From Rhodococcoides fascians A44A (GTDB taxonomy: Bacteria > Actinomycetota > Actinomycetes > Mycobacteriales > Mycobacteriaceae), in contig NZ_JMEX01000008.1 in the NCBI RefSeq assembly GCF_000760735.1, forward strand, positions 2,622,390 to 2,686,389: DNA of 64,000 nt, read 5' to 3'. The notes beneath the pieces are model-generated. The model worked only from the letters and a program-made list of their open reading frames with translations. It made no database searches and was not told where the DNA came from. Made by a program: the position numbers and the translations under genes. Position 1 is the stretch's first letter. Each line of letters starts with the position of its first letter. Shown here piece after piece: positions 40,245 through 49,326 of this stretch.

Positions 40245-41354
40245 GTGCGAAAACTTGGGTACACGCTGCAGCGAGCTGTGAGGCTGTGGGTGGGCCTCGT
40301 ACTCGCCACCGGGGTGGTGTGGGCGGTTCTGGCCGTGGCCAAGCTGTCGGCAGCACCGTTGTTCGCCTCGCTCGTCGTCGCGGCCGTGTTCGCGGTGAGG
40401 GGGTACGGACCCAGTAAAGTGCCGAGGCCTGCGGGTATGGCAGCGCAGGGCATTCTGGCGGTCAGCATCGGATTCATGATCGACACGGAGACGCTGTCCG
40501 CGCTCGGGGCGAACTGGCTTCCGGCGCTTGCCGTATGTCTTGCCACGTTGATCGTCAGTGTCGGCGCCGGAGTGCTACTCGGCGCCCACCGCGACGTCGA
40601 CGTGCTGACCGGCGCACTGTCGATGATCGCCGGGGGTGCTCAGGGCCTCGTCGCGATCGCCCGAGAACTCGGTGGTGACGAGCGGATCGTCGCCGTCGTG
40701 CAGTACGTCCGCGTCGGTCTGATCATCGTCACCATGCCGTTGGTTGCGACGCTCGTGTTCGGTGCCGGCTCGTCGGGCGGCGCGCTGGGTTCGGGTGACG
40801 GTAGCCCGCTCTACGTGGACCTTCTGGTGGTGCTCGGATGCATCGTCGTCGGAATCGGGGGTGCCCGCCTGATCAGGTTGCCCGCGCCTGCCACGCTCGG
40901 GCCGCTGGTGGCGTCGGGCGCGCTGGAGTTGTCGGGGTGGATCGACTCGGTGTCCGCGCCGATGGTCCTGCTGCCGATCGCGTTCGTGCTGATCGGTTGG
41001 CAGGCGGGCCTCGCTTTCACCGGTGAGAGTGTGCGGGCGGTCGGCCGGGTGTTGCCGTGGGCGATCCTGCTCATCGTGATCCTCGGCGTCGTCTGCGCGC
41101 TGCTGGGCCTCCTGCTGTCCCACCTGACCGGGATCAGTCTGCTCGAGGGATACCTCGCGACGACGCCGGGTGGTCTGTCGGCGGTACTGGCCGTGTCCGC
41201 TGCCAGTGGCGCCAACGTCACGTTCGTGGCGGCGGTGCAGGTGATTCGGTTGGTCATCATGCTGTTCGCCGCGCCGTTCGGGGCCAAGGCGTACCTGGCG
41301 GTCAGGGCGCGGTCCGAGCGCAAGAAGCAGCGAGACGACGCCCTCGTGGGCTGA
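40245..41354 (+). CDS. AbrB-type membrane protein (duplicated domain)
   Basis: This 369-residue integral-membrane protein has about 10 helices and an internal duplication: GGAQGLVAIARELGGDERIV in the first half and TPGGLSAVLAVSAASGANVT in the second occupy equivalent positions. This is the pattern of the AbrB duplication family (often misnamed ammonia monooxygenase), thought to be transporters or membrane regulators of unknown substrate. It starts with GTG at 40245, divergent from the MarR gene. Confidence 0.85.
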   Translation: MRKLGYTLQRAVRLWVGLVLATGVVWAVLAVAKLSAAPLFASLVVAAVFAVRGYGPSKVPRPAGMAAQGILAVSIGFMIDTETLSALGANWLPALAVCLATLIVSVGAGVLLGAHRDVDVLTGALSMIAGGAQGLVAIARELGGDERIVAVVQYVRVGLIIVTMPLVATLVFGAGSSGGALGSGDGSPLYVDLLVVLGCIVVGIGGARLIRLPAPATLGPLVASGALELSGWIDSVSAPMVLLPIAFVLIGWQAGLAFTGESVRAVGRVLPWAILLIVILGVVCALLGLLLSHLTGISLLEGYLATTPGGLSAVLAVSAASGANVTFVAAVQVIRLVIMLFAAPFGAKAYLAVRARSERKKQRDDALVG

Positions 41355-41407
41355 CCGTCACTTCTGTCGATTGGATGATGAAAGAGGAAGTCGCTTATCA
41401 TCAGCCG

Positions 41408-42877
41408 ATGACATCGACCGGTGACATACGCGATGCCCCAGTCGGTACGCGCAGCCGACTGCTCGTACCTGTCCTGATCGCGATCTGCACCATCGTGGCT
41501 GTCGTCAGCAGTGTCGGTGCACCGCTCATCCCGACGGTGGCCGAGACGTACGGCGTGTCCTTCACCGGAGCCCAGTGGTCGTTGACCATCACCATGCTCA
41601 CCGGCGCCGTGACGGTTCCCGTACTCGGACGGCTCGGCGACGGGCCCAGGCGTCGGGAAGTGCTGATCGGTGCCCTGGCCGTGGTCCTGCTGGGATGCAT
41701 CTTCGCGGCCGTCCCCGGTAACTTCGCCCTACTGATCGTCGGGCGTGGTCTACAGGGAATCGGGCTCGGCCTGATGCCTCTGGCCATGGCCATCGCCCGC
41801 GACCACCTGGACCCGCCGCGGGCCCGCTCGTGTGTCGCGGCACTGTCGGTGACCGCCGTCGCCGGTATCGGCCTCGGATATCCGTTGACCGGCGTCATCG
41901 CCCATGTCTGGGGATTTCACGCGTGCTTCGTCGTGGCCGCACTGGCGTCGGCGCTGGTTCTCGTGTCGGCCGTCGTCGTCGTACCGAGCAGCGGGCACCT
42001 GACGCGGCACCGGCTCGACGTGACGGGCGCCCTCGTGCTGGGCGCAGGCCTGACGTTCCTGCTCCTCGCGATCAGCCTCGGTGGGCAGTGGGGTTGGGGC
42101 TCACCGCTGCTCGTCGGTTCGTCCGCAGCCGCCGCCGGCACCCTCGCCCTGTGGGCTCGCCACGAACTGCGCACGCCGCACCCCATCGTCCAGCTTCGAC
42201 TGCTGCGGAACCGGTCCGTACTCACCGCCGACGTCACCGGGCTGCTGGCAGGCATCGGCATGTTCGTGCTGTCCTCGACGGTCATCCGGCTGGTGCAGAC
42301 CCCCACCGACACCGGGTACGGCCTCGGTCGGTCGGCCATGGTCGCCGGACTCGTCCTGGTGCCGTTCTCGCTGGCCAGTGTCGCCGCCAACCGTCTGCTG
42401 CCCGCAGCGAGCAGGGTCCTGCCGAAGAACCTGATCATGCCCATCGGTGCACTGGCATTCGTCGCCGCGCTCGTCGTCTTCCTCGTCGGTCGCTCGGAAC
42501 TGTGGATCGTGTTCGCGGTGATGGGCATCGCCGGTCTGGGTGTCGGCTTCACGTTCGCCGCCATGCCTGCACTCATCGTCAGTGCCGTTCCACAGCACGA
42601 GACCGGCAGCGCCCTCGGCGTCAACCAGGTCACGCGCACGGTGGGCGGTGCCATCGGAAGTGCGGTCAGTGCAACGGTTCTGGCGGCGTACACGGTGCCG
42701 GACACCCTGTACCCGACGGCCGACGGATACGAGGCCATCATCGTCGTCGGAGCCGTCCTGTGGCTCGTCACGGCACTGTTGGCAACGGTGCTGCCCTACG
42801 CCCGTCGGCGAGCGTCTCGAACACCGAAGGCGAACGGCAGCCCACGCGGTGATCTCGAGGTACGTCATGGGATCTGA
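41408..42877 (+). CDS. MFS exporter, DHA2-like family
   Basis: This protein of about 489 residues and 14 helices belongs to the drug:H+ antiporter group. Helix 1 has VVSSVGAPLIPTVAETYGVS in place of the usual DxTxVNVALP wording, loop 2-3 is LGRLGDGPRRREVLIGA, helix 4 RGLQGIGLGLMPLAMAIARD, and a late helix contains GVNQVTRTVGGAIGSAVSAT, typical of DHA2. The ATG at 41408 is preferred; an in-frame start at 41375 would add 11 residues. The following TetR gene overlaps its end and likely controls it. A weak inverted repeat TGATGA-N16-TCATCA spans 41376-41403. Confidence 0.88.
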   Translation: MTSTGDIRDAPVGTRSRLLVPVLIAICTIVAVVSSVGAPLIPTVAETYGVSFTGAQWSLTITMLTGAVTVPVLGRLGDGPRRREVLIGALAVVLLGCIFAAVPGNFALLIVGRGLQGIGLGLMPLAMAIARDHLDPPRARSCVAALSVTAVAGIGLGYPLTGVIAHVWGFHACFVVAALASALVLVSAVVVVPSSGHLTRHRLDVTGALVLGAGLTFLLLAISLGGQWGWGSPLLVGSSAAAAGTLALWARHELRTPHPIVQLRLLRNRSVLTADVTGLLAGIGMFVLSSTVIRLVQTPTDTGYGLGRSAMVAGLVLVPFSLASVAANRLLPAASRVLPKNLIMPIGALAFVAALVVFLVGRSELWIVFAVMGIAGLGVGFTFAAMPALIVSAVPQHETGSALGVNQVTRTVGGAIGSAVSATVLAAYTVPDTLYPTADGYEAIIVVGAVLWLVTALLATVLPYARRRASRTPKANGSPRGDLEVRHGI

Positions 42878-43427
42878 GGGGCGAAGCAGGAATTCGGCGC
42901 GTACCAGGGCGGATTTGCTGGCTGCCGCGGCCGAGCTCTTCGGGCAGAGGGGATTTCAGAAAACGACCCTGCGTGACATCGGCGATCGTGCAGGCGTCGA
43001 CCCGGCGCTCGTTGCACGATACTTCGGCAACAAGGCGGCGCTGTACCTCGCGACCCTCCCCACCGACGACACAGGCCCGGACCTCGCCGACATCGCCGAT
43101 CCGTCGCGCATCGAGGACACGATCAGGAGGGTCGCTCGCCTCGGACCCGGACCGGTTCTGCATGCCGTCGTAGGCAAGCACGACGACCCGGACGTGCAGG
43201 CGACCGCAGCCGAGCGGGTGGACAAACGACTGACGGTAGGGCTCGAGAACCGGCTGCGCGCAGCCGGTGCCGGTAATCCGCGGCTACGTGCACAGGTGGC
43301 GGTCGCGGCGCTCTCCGGCATCGCGCTCGGCCGGGCTGCCGGCACGCTCGACGAACTGGCGACCGCGGATCAGGACGACGTCGTCGCCCTGACCGCACGG
43401 ATACTCGGATCCCTGCTCGAGCCGTGA
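42867..43427 (+). CDS. TetR family transcriptional regulator
   Basis: This 186-residue TetR protein has ARTRADLLAAAAELFGQRGF, then QKTTLRDIGDRAGVDPALVA, RYFGNKAALY at residues 10-60, with the standard helix-turn-helix, and a compact C-terminal ligand domain. The ATG at 42867 lies inside the last codons of the MFS gene (11-bp overlap), so exporter and repressor are made from one transcript, a simple feedback arrangement. Confidence 0.87.
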   Translation: MGSEGRSRNSARTRADLLAAAAELFGQRGFQKTTLRDIGDRAGVDPALVARYFGNKAALYLATLPTDDTGPDLADIADPSRIEDTIRRVARLGPGPVLHAVVGKHDDPDVQATAAERVDKRLTVGLENRLRAAGAGNPRLRAQVAVAALSGIALGRAAGTLDELATADQDDVVALTARILGSLLEP

Positions 43428-43445
43428 ATCACGTCCAGAGATGCT

Positions 43446-44381
43446 TCAGGACTCCAGTACGTCGAGCATCTTGTTCGCTTTCATGATGCTGCCGAACAGG
43501 TAGGCGTTGGACGGCAGGTACTCGATTCGTCCCTGAAGGAGGCCGAACAGCGGGTTGGACTTGACGGTGTCGAGGAACTGGCCGGGCTCGGCCGCAGCAC
43601 CGTCGGTGACGACGAAGATACGGTCGGCGTCGAGCAGATTCGTCTGCTCGAGGCTGACCTCGAAGAACGAATCCTCCGCTGTGCCGACGTCCTGGTACTC
43701 GGGCGAGCGGAAGCCGACTGCCTTCGGTGTGGTCCAGATGAACGAGCCCTCGTATCCCATGTAGTTCAACTTGTCCGAACGCACGCGGACGAAGCTGGCC
43801 GTGCCCGGGTCGGGACCGAGTTCCTGCCGCACCGCGTCGACGCGGGCCTCGTAGTCCGACAGCAGCGTGGCGGCCTCGTCCTGTTTGCCGAGGTGATCGC
43901 CGAGCAGCCGGAGGGTTTCCTTCCACTCGTTCGCGACATCCCCGACGGCGACGGTCGGGGCGATGCCGGAGACGTTGTCGTAGAACTCCCGCTGGGACTC
44001 GTCCTCACTGGTGACGATGATCAGGTCGGGGTTTGCGCCGATGACCTTCTCCACGTCCACGTTGGCCTCGGAATCGCCCACCGACGCGGCGTTCTCGGGA
44101 AGCTTCTCGGCGATGAAGTCCGGCCAGGTGCCGGTCGTCTTCGGAACGACCGTCGCGACGGGTTCGACGCCGAGAGCGAGGACCGACTCGAGCACGTTCC
44201 CGGCGTCGAGCACCACGACACGCTGCGGGTCCACCGGAATGTCCGTGGTGCCGTACAGGTGGGTCACGGTTCGAGTGTCGGCGGACGAGGTCTCGTCTTC
44301 CTGCGGAGAGCTGCACCCGGCCAGGACTGCCACGCACACGAGGGATGCCGCGAACGTACTTTTGTAGACAACATTAGGCAT
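43446..44381 (-). CDS. Siderophore/iron ABC transporter binding lipoprotein
   Basis: This 311-residue FepB/FhuD-type (cluster A-II helical backbone) binding protein has a lipoprotein signal ending LVCVAVLAGCSS, with the lipobox Cys at residue 23. The mature domain has VVVLDAGNVLESVLALGVEP near 57, IGANPDLIIVTSEDESQREF near 113 and PTVAVGDVANEWKETLRLLG near 142. It should bind a ferric siderophore or haem for import. No permease or ATPase genes are adjacent, so it works with distant partners. An IdeR-like sequence overlaps the start codon. Confidence 0.9.
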   Translation of the reverse strand: MPNVVYKSTFAASLVCVAVLAGCSSPQEDETSSADTRTVTHLYGTTDIPVDPQRVVVLDAGNVLESVLALGVEPVATVVPKTTGTWPDFIAEKLPENAASVGDSEANVDVEKVIGANPDLIIVTSEDESQREFYDNVSGIAPTVAVGDVANEWKETLRLLGDHLGKQDEAATLLSDYEARVDAVRQELGPDPGTASFVRVRSDKLNYMGYEGSFIWTTPKAVGFRSPEYQDVGTAEDSFFEVSLEQTNLLDADRIFVVTDGAAAEPGQFLDTVKSNPLFGLLQGRIEYLPSNAYLFGSIMKANKMLDVLES

Positions 44382-44392
44382 GGCTTAGAAAC
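44374..44392. promoter_or_regulatory. Possible iron box (IdeR/DtxR-like)
   Basis: TTAGGCATGGCTTAGAAAC overlaps the start of the iron-binding lipoprotein gene and agrees with about 13 of 19 positions of the DtxR/IdeR consensus (TWAGGTWAGSCTWACCTWA); the left half is much better than the right. Iron-dependent repression of this gene is expected biologically, but the match is weak. Confidence 0.35.
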
Positions 44393-44455
44393 TAGAGAGT
44401 GACTCCACTCGGACACAACTCGGCGCGGCTGACGTGACACGTCTCACTTCAAGCT

Positions 44456-46483
44456 TCAACCGACTTCGAACGGCGACGAGACCCCGGTGAACGGTATCGG
44501 ACGCCCAGCGAGATCGCGCGAGCTCCCGTAGAGCACCACCCGATACGAGCCCGCAGGCTGATCTGCCGGTATGTCCCACTCGACGGTCGTCGTGGTGATC
44601 GGCCCGGCGGCGTCGAAGAAGATCTTCGTGTACCAATCGCCGTCGTCGTATTCGCGAGTCCACGTACCCGCTCGGTCTCGCTCGATCGCGAGATAGGTGT
44701 CGTCGCGGCGTAGATCGGAGTTCGGGTTGGAACCGGAAAAACGAACCGACACCCGCTGCCCGACGCCGTATGCCGCGGCCGGTTGGGTCAGGACGTCGCC
44801 GAACGTGGTTCCGGGTGCGGCCACGTCGACGAAGGACAGTCCGCCGGGGGAGTTGGGAATCGATCCGGTGAGGTCTCGCTGGGGTTCTCCGCTCGGTACG
44901 GGTGTTCCGTCGCGGAGAGCGACGGCGAGTTCGGTCGCGATCTGCACGGTGGCGGGCAGTTGCCAGCGCCCGAATGCGGTGGCGCCGCCCTCGTAGTCCT
45001 GCTGGTCGTACTCTTCCGGAGTGGTGACGTAGTGGCCGTAGCCGTTGGTGTAGCCCTGGACGACGACGAGTTCGCGGTCGACTCCCAAGGTGTCCGCCAG
45101 CGCGGTCCGCAGGCGCGACCCGGCCATCACCGTCGGCTCGAACGGGCAGGAGAAGAGGTGGAATGCGCCCAGTCGTGCCAGATGAAACGGCAGGACCTGC
45201 TGTACGACACCAGGGATCAACCCGACGGGGAGTATCACGTCCTTGGGTGCGTGTGCGTCGCGCAACCACTGAGGCACGACAACCGAACCGATCGCTGCCA
45301 GAGCAGGATTGCCGCCGCGCTCGCCCTCCTGCAGTCCGAGCTCCGGCAGGCCGCCACCGTCCTCCTGGCTGGACGCGGCGAAGGCGGCACCGAGGGCCGC
45401 GGGGCTGGTGGTGTGGGTGCGGCCGTCGCCGGTGAACTCCGGTCGTACCGTGACGGACGCGAAGTCGACGTACATCCCGCGCATCTCGATGCCGGACTGC
45501 AGTGCGGTGCCCGGTGCGCCGATCTGCGCACTCGCCGAATCGAATTGGCGTTCGCCGATGATGCGGGTGTTCTCGAACTCGTCGGCCGTCGGACCGGACC
45601 CGGGCTGCTTGTCGAGGTTCGGTGTCACATCGCCCGGTGTGCTCTGGCAGAACGCCGCGACGAACGACGGATCGCGGTAGTCGACGCCCGCGACCTCACG
45701 CTCCCAGTGCCACGCCGCGTAACCTTTGTTGTCGGTGCTCACCAGCAGATTGGTCGCCTTCATCGACGTACCGTGTGTGGCAAACCAATTGACGACGCCC
45801 GCGAGCTCACCGCGTCTGGACACCTGCAGCGTCACCGAGCGTGGATCGATCCGCCCCGGCAGTTCGGCGGCGTCGGGGTTCCTGTCGAACGCCTGCGGCG
45901 AACGGTTCACTCCGGCATCGGTCAGGGAGGATGCGGTGACGACGACATCCGAGGGCTGAATGTCCTCGTGTGCCCGCGTGATCGCGTCGACGATGCCGGA
46001 GACGTTGGCCTCGAACGTGATCGGCCGGAAGCCGAGGGTCGTGATGTCCACGAGGAGGTGTCCGTCGGTACCGCCCGGGGCAGCGTGGGTGTGCGTGGCC
46101 GACAGCAGGACGTTCCCGCGATGGTAGAGGTGCCCGTACCGAGCGTCGAGCCGAGTGAGCACCGCTTCGAGGATGCTCTCGAACATCAACCCGACCTCGC
46201 ACGTCACGTGCACCAGGCGAGTGTCCGACGCCGGATCGACGAAGACGAATGCCCGCGCGCGCTGCCGTAGATGAAGGCCTGCGCTCGATTGTTCCAGTAC
46301 CGCATAGCCGTTCATACCTGCGCCGAAGGGCTCACCCGTCATGTCGCCGATTCCGCGACCGACATGCAGTCCGGCGGGCGACGCCCATGCGGATGTCGAT
46401 TCGCGCGTTGCAGTCGCCAGAGTTGCCACGCCGGCTGCAGCAAGGAATGTTCTTCTTGACGGATGCGAGGTCACCGTTGACAC
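44456..46483 (-). CDS. Neutral/alkaline ceramidase, Tat-exported
   Basis: This 675-residue protein belongs to the neutral/alkaline non-lysosomal ceramidase family, which hydrolyses ceramide to sphingosine and fatty acid. The N-terminus SRRTFLAAAGVATLATAT is a twin-arginine signal. Conserved segments are VGRGIGDMTGEPFGAGMNGY near residue 41, LLSATHTHAAPGG near 125 (Zn-binding His), NWFATHGTSM near 230 and STDNKGYAAWHWE near 248. The amidase motif reads PGDVTPNLDK, with Thr287 where characterised enzymes have the nucleophilic Ser. A beta-rich C-terminal domain follows. It starts with GTG at 46483. Bacteria use such enzymes on host or environmental sphingolipids. Confidence 0.9.
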   Translation of the reverse strand: MSTVTSHPSRRTFLAAAGVATLATATRESTSAWASPAGLHVGRGIGDMTGEPFGAGMNGYAVLEQSSAGLHLRQRARAFVFVDPASDTRLVHVTCEVGLMFESILEAVLTRLDARYGHLYHRGNVLLSATHTHAAPGGTDGHLLVDITTLGFRPITFEANVSGIVDAITRAHEDIQPSDVVVTASSLTDAGVNRSPQAFDRNPDAAELPGRIDPRSVTLQVSRRGELAGVVNWFATHGTSMKATNLLVSTDNKGYAAWHWEREVAGVDYRDPSFVAAFCQSTPGDVTPNLDKQPGSGPTADEFENTRIIGERQFDSASAQIGAPGTALQSGIEMRGMYVDFASVTVRPEFTGDGRTHTTSPAALGAAFAASSQEDGGGLPELGLQEGERGGNPALAAIGSVVVPQWLRDAHAPKDVILPVGLIPGVVQQVLPFHLARLGAFHLFSCPFEPTVMAGSRLRTALADTLGVDRELVVVQGYTNGYGHYVTTPEEYDQQDYEGGATAFGRWQLPATVQIATELAVALRDGTPVPSGEPQRDLTGSIPNSPGGLSFVDVAAPGTTFGDVLTQPAAAYGVGQRVSVRFSGSNPNSDLRRDDTYLAIERDRAGTWTREYDDGDWYTKIFFDAAGPITTTTVEWDIPADQPAGSYRVVLYGSSRDLAGRPIPFTGVSSPFEVG

Positions 46484-46519
46484 GCTATAGCCGCTGCTTC
46501 TTTCAGGCGCGCAAATCGC

Positions 46520-46894
46520 TCAGCGAGCGTCGTGCTGCGCGCGAGCGTCGAGAACGGCGGGGAGATTGGATTCGACCAACTCGATCAGGCCGACCAGTCG
46601 ATCCGCGACGGACCGGCCGAGTGGGGTGAGGCTGTATTCGACCTTCGGCGGGATCGATTCCAGGACAGTACGCAGGACGAATCCGTCGCGTTCGAGGGTC
46701 TGCAGCGTCTGGGACAGCATGCGCTCGCTGACTCCGTCGACCCGTCGCCGAAGGGCGTTGAACCTGTAGTCGCCTTCGGACAGAGCGGCGAGCGCGAGGA
46801 TGCCCCAGCGGCTGGTGACGTTCTGCAGTGCTTCACGTGAGTGGCAGCCCCGCGCGAAGACATCGGCCTCGAGGGTCGGGTCCTGTTCGCTCAT
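46520..46894 (-). CDS. HxlR family transcriptional regulator
   Basis: This 124-residue winged-helix protein of the HxlR/YtfH type begins with the typical redox-region Cys (ARGCHSREALQNVTSRWGIL), then FNALRRRVDGVSERMLSQTL (recognition helix) and ERDGFVLRTVLESIPPKVEY (wing). Family members with this N-terminal Cys sense quinones, diamide or aldehydes. It is divergent from a QorB-like quinone reductase gene, the same pairing as E. coli ytfH/ytfG, so it very likely represses that gene until an electrophile modifies it. Confidence 0.9.
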   Translation of the reverse strand: MSEQDPTLEADVFARGCHSREALQNVTSRWGILALAALSEGDYRFNALRRRVDGVSERMLSQTLQTLERDGFVLRTVLESIPPKVEYSLTPLGRSVADRLVGLIELVESNLPAVLDARAQHDAR

Positions 46895-46942
46895 GTAGTC
46901 CAGGGTAGCGCATGCAGATGGATTAGCGCTGCATCAAAAGGT

Positions 46943-46966
46943 TGCACTGTCGAAAAAGTAAGTGCA
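46943..46966. promoter_or_regulatory. Inverted repeat between HxlR and QorB-like genes
   Basis: TGCACT-N12-AGTGCA lies in the 110-bp divergent gap, where an HxlR dimer would be expected to bind and control both genes. Confidence 0.5.
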
Positions 46967-47004
46967 TAGTGGTCGACGAACACCGACAACCGGAGGAACA
47001 AATC

Positions 47005-47850
47005 ATGACCACAGCAGTTACCGGCGCAACCGGACACCTCGGCGCACTCGTCGTCGACGGCCTGATCGAACGTGGCACGGCCGCGGGCGACATCGTCGCC
47101 GTCGTCCGCGATGCAGCCAAGGCGCAGTCGCTCGCAGACCGGGGAGTCCAGGTGCGCGTCGCCGATTACGCCGACACCGACGCGCTGAAGGCAGCGCTCG
47201 CGGACGTCGACAAGCTTCTGCTGGTTTCGGGGTCGGACGTCGGCCGGCGCATCGCGCAGCACGAGAACGTCATCGGCGCAGCCGAGGCTGCAGGCGTGTC
47301 GCTCATCGCGTACACCTCGTTGCTGAAGGCGGACACGTCCGGACTGAGCCTCGCACCCGAACACCTCGCGACCGAGAACCGCCTGGCCGAGTCCTCGATC
47401 CCCACCGTCGTGCTGCGCAACGGCTGGTACTGGGAGAACTACCTCGGCGCACTGCAGCAGGCAGCCGACAGCGGTGTACTGCTGGGCGCAGCGGGCGAGG
47501 GCAAGCTCGCGGCCGCGTCGCGCGCGGACTTCGCAGCCGCTGCGGTGGAGGTGCTCCTCGCCGCGGATCAGGGCGGCAAGGTCTACGAACTGGGCGGAGA
47601 CGAGCGGCTCACCTACGCCGAGCTCGCCGCCGTGTTCACGCAGGTGTCCGGCAAGCCGGTCGAGTACAAGAACGTGTCGGAGGACGAGTACAAGGGCGTC
47701 CTCGAAGGAGCGGGCCTGCCCGGCTTCGTCGCCGAGATGCTGTCGAGTGCCGACGCGGGAATCGCGCGCGGCGAGCTCGACACGGACTCGGGCGACCTCC
47801 AGAAGCTGATTGGCCGTGCGTCGACTCCCGTCGCGTCCGTTCTCGGCTGA
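47005..47850 (+). CDS. NAD(P)H:quinone oxidoreductase, QorB-like
   Basis: This 281-residue atypical short-chain dehydrogenase (NmrA-like, QorB/YtfG type) has a dinucleotide motif AVTGATGHLGALVVDGLIER at the N-terminus, then VVRDAAKAQSLADRGVQVRV, YTSLLKADTSGLSLAPEHLA near residue 105 and LRNGWYWENYLGALQQAA near 134, all characteristic. It reduces quinones with NAD(P)H and protects from quinone stress. GGAGGA at 46992-46997 sets the ATG at 47005. It is divergent from HxlR. Confidence 0.9.
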   Translation: MTTAVTGATGHLGALVVDGLIERGTAAGDIVAVVRDAAKAQSLADRGVQVRVADYADTDALKAALADVDKLLLVSGSDVGRRIAQHENVIGAAEAAGVSLIAYTSLLKADTSGLSLAPEHLATENRLAESSIPTVVLRNGWYWENYLGALQQAADSGVLLGAAGEGKLAAASRADFAAAAVEVLLAADQGGKVYELGGDERLTYAELAAVFTQVSGKPVEYKNVSEDEYKGVLEGAGLPGFVAEMLSSADAGIARGELDTDSGDLQKLIGRASTPVASVLG

Positions 47851-47871
47851 CGGTAGGACGGAAGGGAAGCC

Positions 47872-47907
47872 GGGCGGACCGTCAGACCAGGTGGTGGCGG
47901 TCCGCCC
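47872..47907. terminator. Hairpin at convergent QorB/FUSC gene ends
   Basis: GGGCGGACCG (47872-47881) pairs with CGGTCCGCCC (47898-47907), a 10-bp GC-rich stem with a 16-nt loop. It lies 22 bp after the QorB-like stop and runs into the last codons of the convergent FUSC gene. There is no T-run, so it is a candidate terminator for the plus strand only. Confidence 0.55.
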
Positions 47908-49252
47908 GTTCCACCGTCAGGGCTGCAACGCAGATCCCGATGACCACCCCGACGAGCGTGTCCCCGATCCGGCTCACGGACACCGAGGGGCTCAGGTGCC
48001 CGGCCAGACCGGTCATGAGCAACGCCATCGGAGTGATCGCCAGCGAGGTCAGCGCGTAGTTCTTCATCACCAGAAGTTCGGCGGCGACCTGCATCACGAC
48101 GATCACCACCACGGTCTCCCAGTACCCGAGTGACGACGCGATGAGCACCGCGGCGATCACGGCACCGCCGACGTTCCCCAACAACCGCTGGATCCCGCGC
48201 TGAACCGTGGTGCGGTAATCGATCCCGTGCATGGCGGCCATCGCACCCATGGTGGCCCACAGTGGGTGCTCGAACCCGAGCGCAGTCGCGCACAGGGCAG
48301 CCAGCGCGGCGGCGACGGTGATGCGCACGGCGCTCCGCACGATCGGTGTCGACGCCGCCTGGGTCACGCCCTCGGCGAAAAAATTCCGTGGTGTCGGGTG
48401 CGTCGGCGACTCGGCGGAGAACTCGCCTGCCGTCGGAACGCGGTAGCGACGCATTCTGCGCAGGTGCCGTTCGTGGGCCAGAACCTCGGCGGCGTGCGAC
48501 GGATCCTCACCGCGGCTCCACGCGTCGAGCACCGCGTCGGCGTCGTCGAGAAGTGTGGTCAGACCGTGCCGATGCTCACGGTCTCCGGGATCGAGCGCGA
48601 CGACGGTCCGGGCGCGGGCGATCGCGGCTCGCGCGCCGGGTGCATCCCGACGGTCGAGTGCGGCGAGGGCTCGGGCGACGGCGAGCTGCGAGGGACCCGT
48701 CGGATGCAGGATCGCCGGGGCCATCGACAGCGTCCACCCGACGACAGCGCCGATGGCGACGGACACGAAGACAGTCCCGAGGTCACCGACCGCGTGCGAG
48801 AAGCCGACGGCTGCGGTCGCGGCGAAGATGAGAACGACCGCACCGGGACCGGTGATCGCGAACGCCGTGAGCAGCAAAGCCGCCACACCGGCCGCGACGG
48901 AGATGGCCAGCACCTGGATGATCGCCGACGTCGTTGCTGCTCCGAGTGCGGCGCCCAGCGTCGCGTACACGACGATGAGCGCCCCGACGAGCGCGATCTT
49001 TCCGGCCCGGCGTGGATACGGCTCGTACCGGCCGAAGGCCGAGCACAGCGCTCCGAGCGCAGCGAATCCCGCGAGGTCGTGGCGTCCGAGGATGCCGCCT
49101 CCCAGCAGGACGATCGCCACGGCGAGCCCGACGCGCACGGCGGGCGCGACGGTCGCGTCGGCCTTCCCGACGGTCAGTGCCTGGCGCCAGGTGCTGACCG
49201 CCACGGCATGGGCGAGGGCGGAACGAGTGTGGTCGATTCGGTCGAGAAGCAC
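47882..49252 (-). CDS. FUSC family membrane protein (aromatic acid exporter-like)
   Basis: This 456-residue protein has two clusters of transmembrane helices: about residues 35-190 (VRVGLAVAIVLLGGGILGRH, then AGFAALGALCSAFGRYEPYP) and about 300-445 (LGFEHPLWATMGAMAAMHGI, then GNVGGAVIAAVLIASSLGYW). A soluble helical domain between them includes DDADAVLDAWSRGEDPSHAA. This is the FUSC/PET-type duplication seen in aromatic acid and fusaric acid exporters. It starts with GTG at 49252, divergent from a MarR gene with an A/T palindrome between, so a MarR-controlled efflux role is likely. Confidence 0.87.
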   Translation of the reverse strand: MLLDRIDHTRSALAHAVAVSTWRQALTVGKADATVAPAVRVGLAVAIVLLGGGILGRHDLAGFAALGALCSAFGRYEPYPRRAGKIALVGALIVVYATLGAALGAATTSAIIQVLAISVAAGVAALLLTAFAITGPGAVVLIFAATAAVGFSHAVGDLGTVFVSVAIGAVVGWTLSMAPAILHPTGPSQLAVARALAALDRRDAPGARAAIARARTVVALDPGDREHRHGLTTLLDDADAVLDAWSRGEDPSHAAEVLAHERHLRRMRRYRVPTAGEFSAESPTHPTPRNFFAEGVTQAASTPIVRSAVRITVAAALAALCATALGFEHPLWATMGAMAAMHGIDYRTTVQRGIQRLLGNVGGAVIAAVLIASSLGYWETVVVIVVMQVAAELLVMKNYALTSLAITPMALLMTGLAGHLSPSVSVSRIGDTLVGVVIGICVAALTVERADRHHLV

Positions 49253-49269
49253 GGAGTCGAGCCTACAGA

Positions 49270-49287
49270 TATTTCACTAGTAAAATA
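49270..49287. promoter_or_regulatory. MarR operator, A/T-rich palindrome
   Basis: TATTTCACTAGTAAAATA is an 18-bp palindrome with one mismatched pair, centred on ACTAGT. It lies in the 74-bp divergent FUSC/MarR gap and stands out in GC-rich surroundings. It is the typical size and composition of a MarR binding site. Confidence 0.7.
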
Positions 49288-49326
49288 AACCGCGTGTCGG
49301 TGTGATCCTCGCCGTAGGGTGAAGTC

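Noticed and set aside
43446..46483. Siderophore uptake operon
   Set aside because: Only the binding lipoprotein is iron-related. The neighbour is a ceramidase and there are no permease or ATPase genes.
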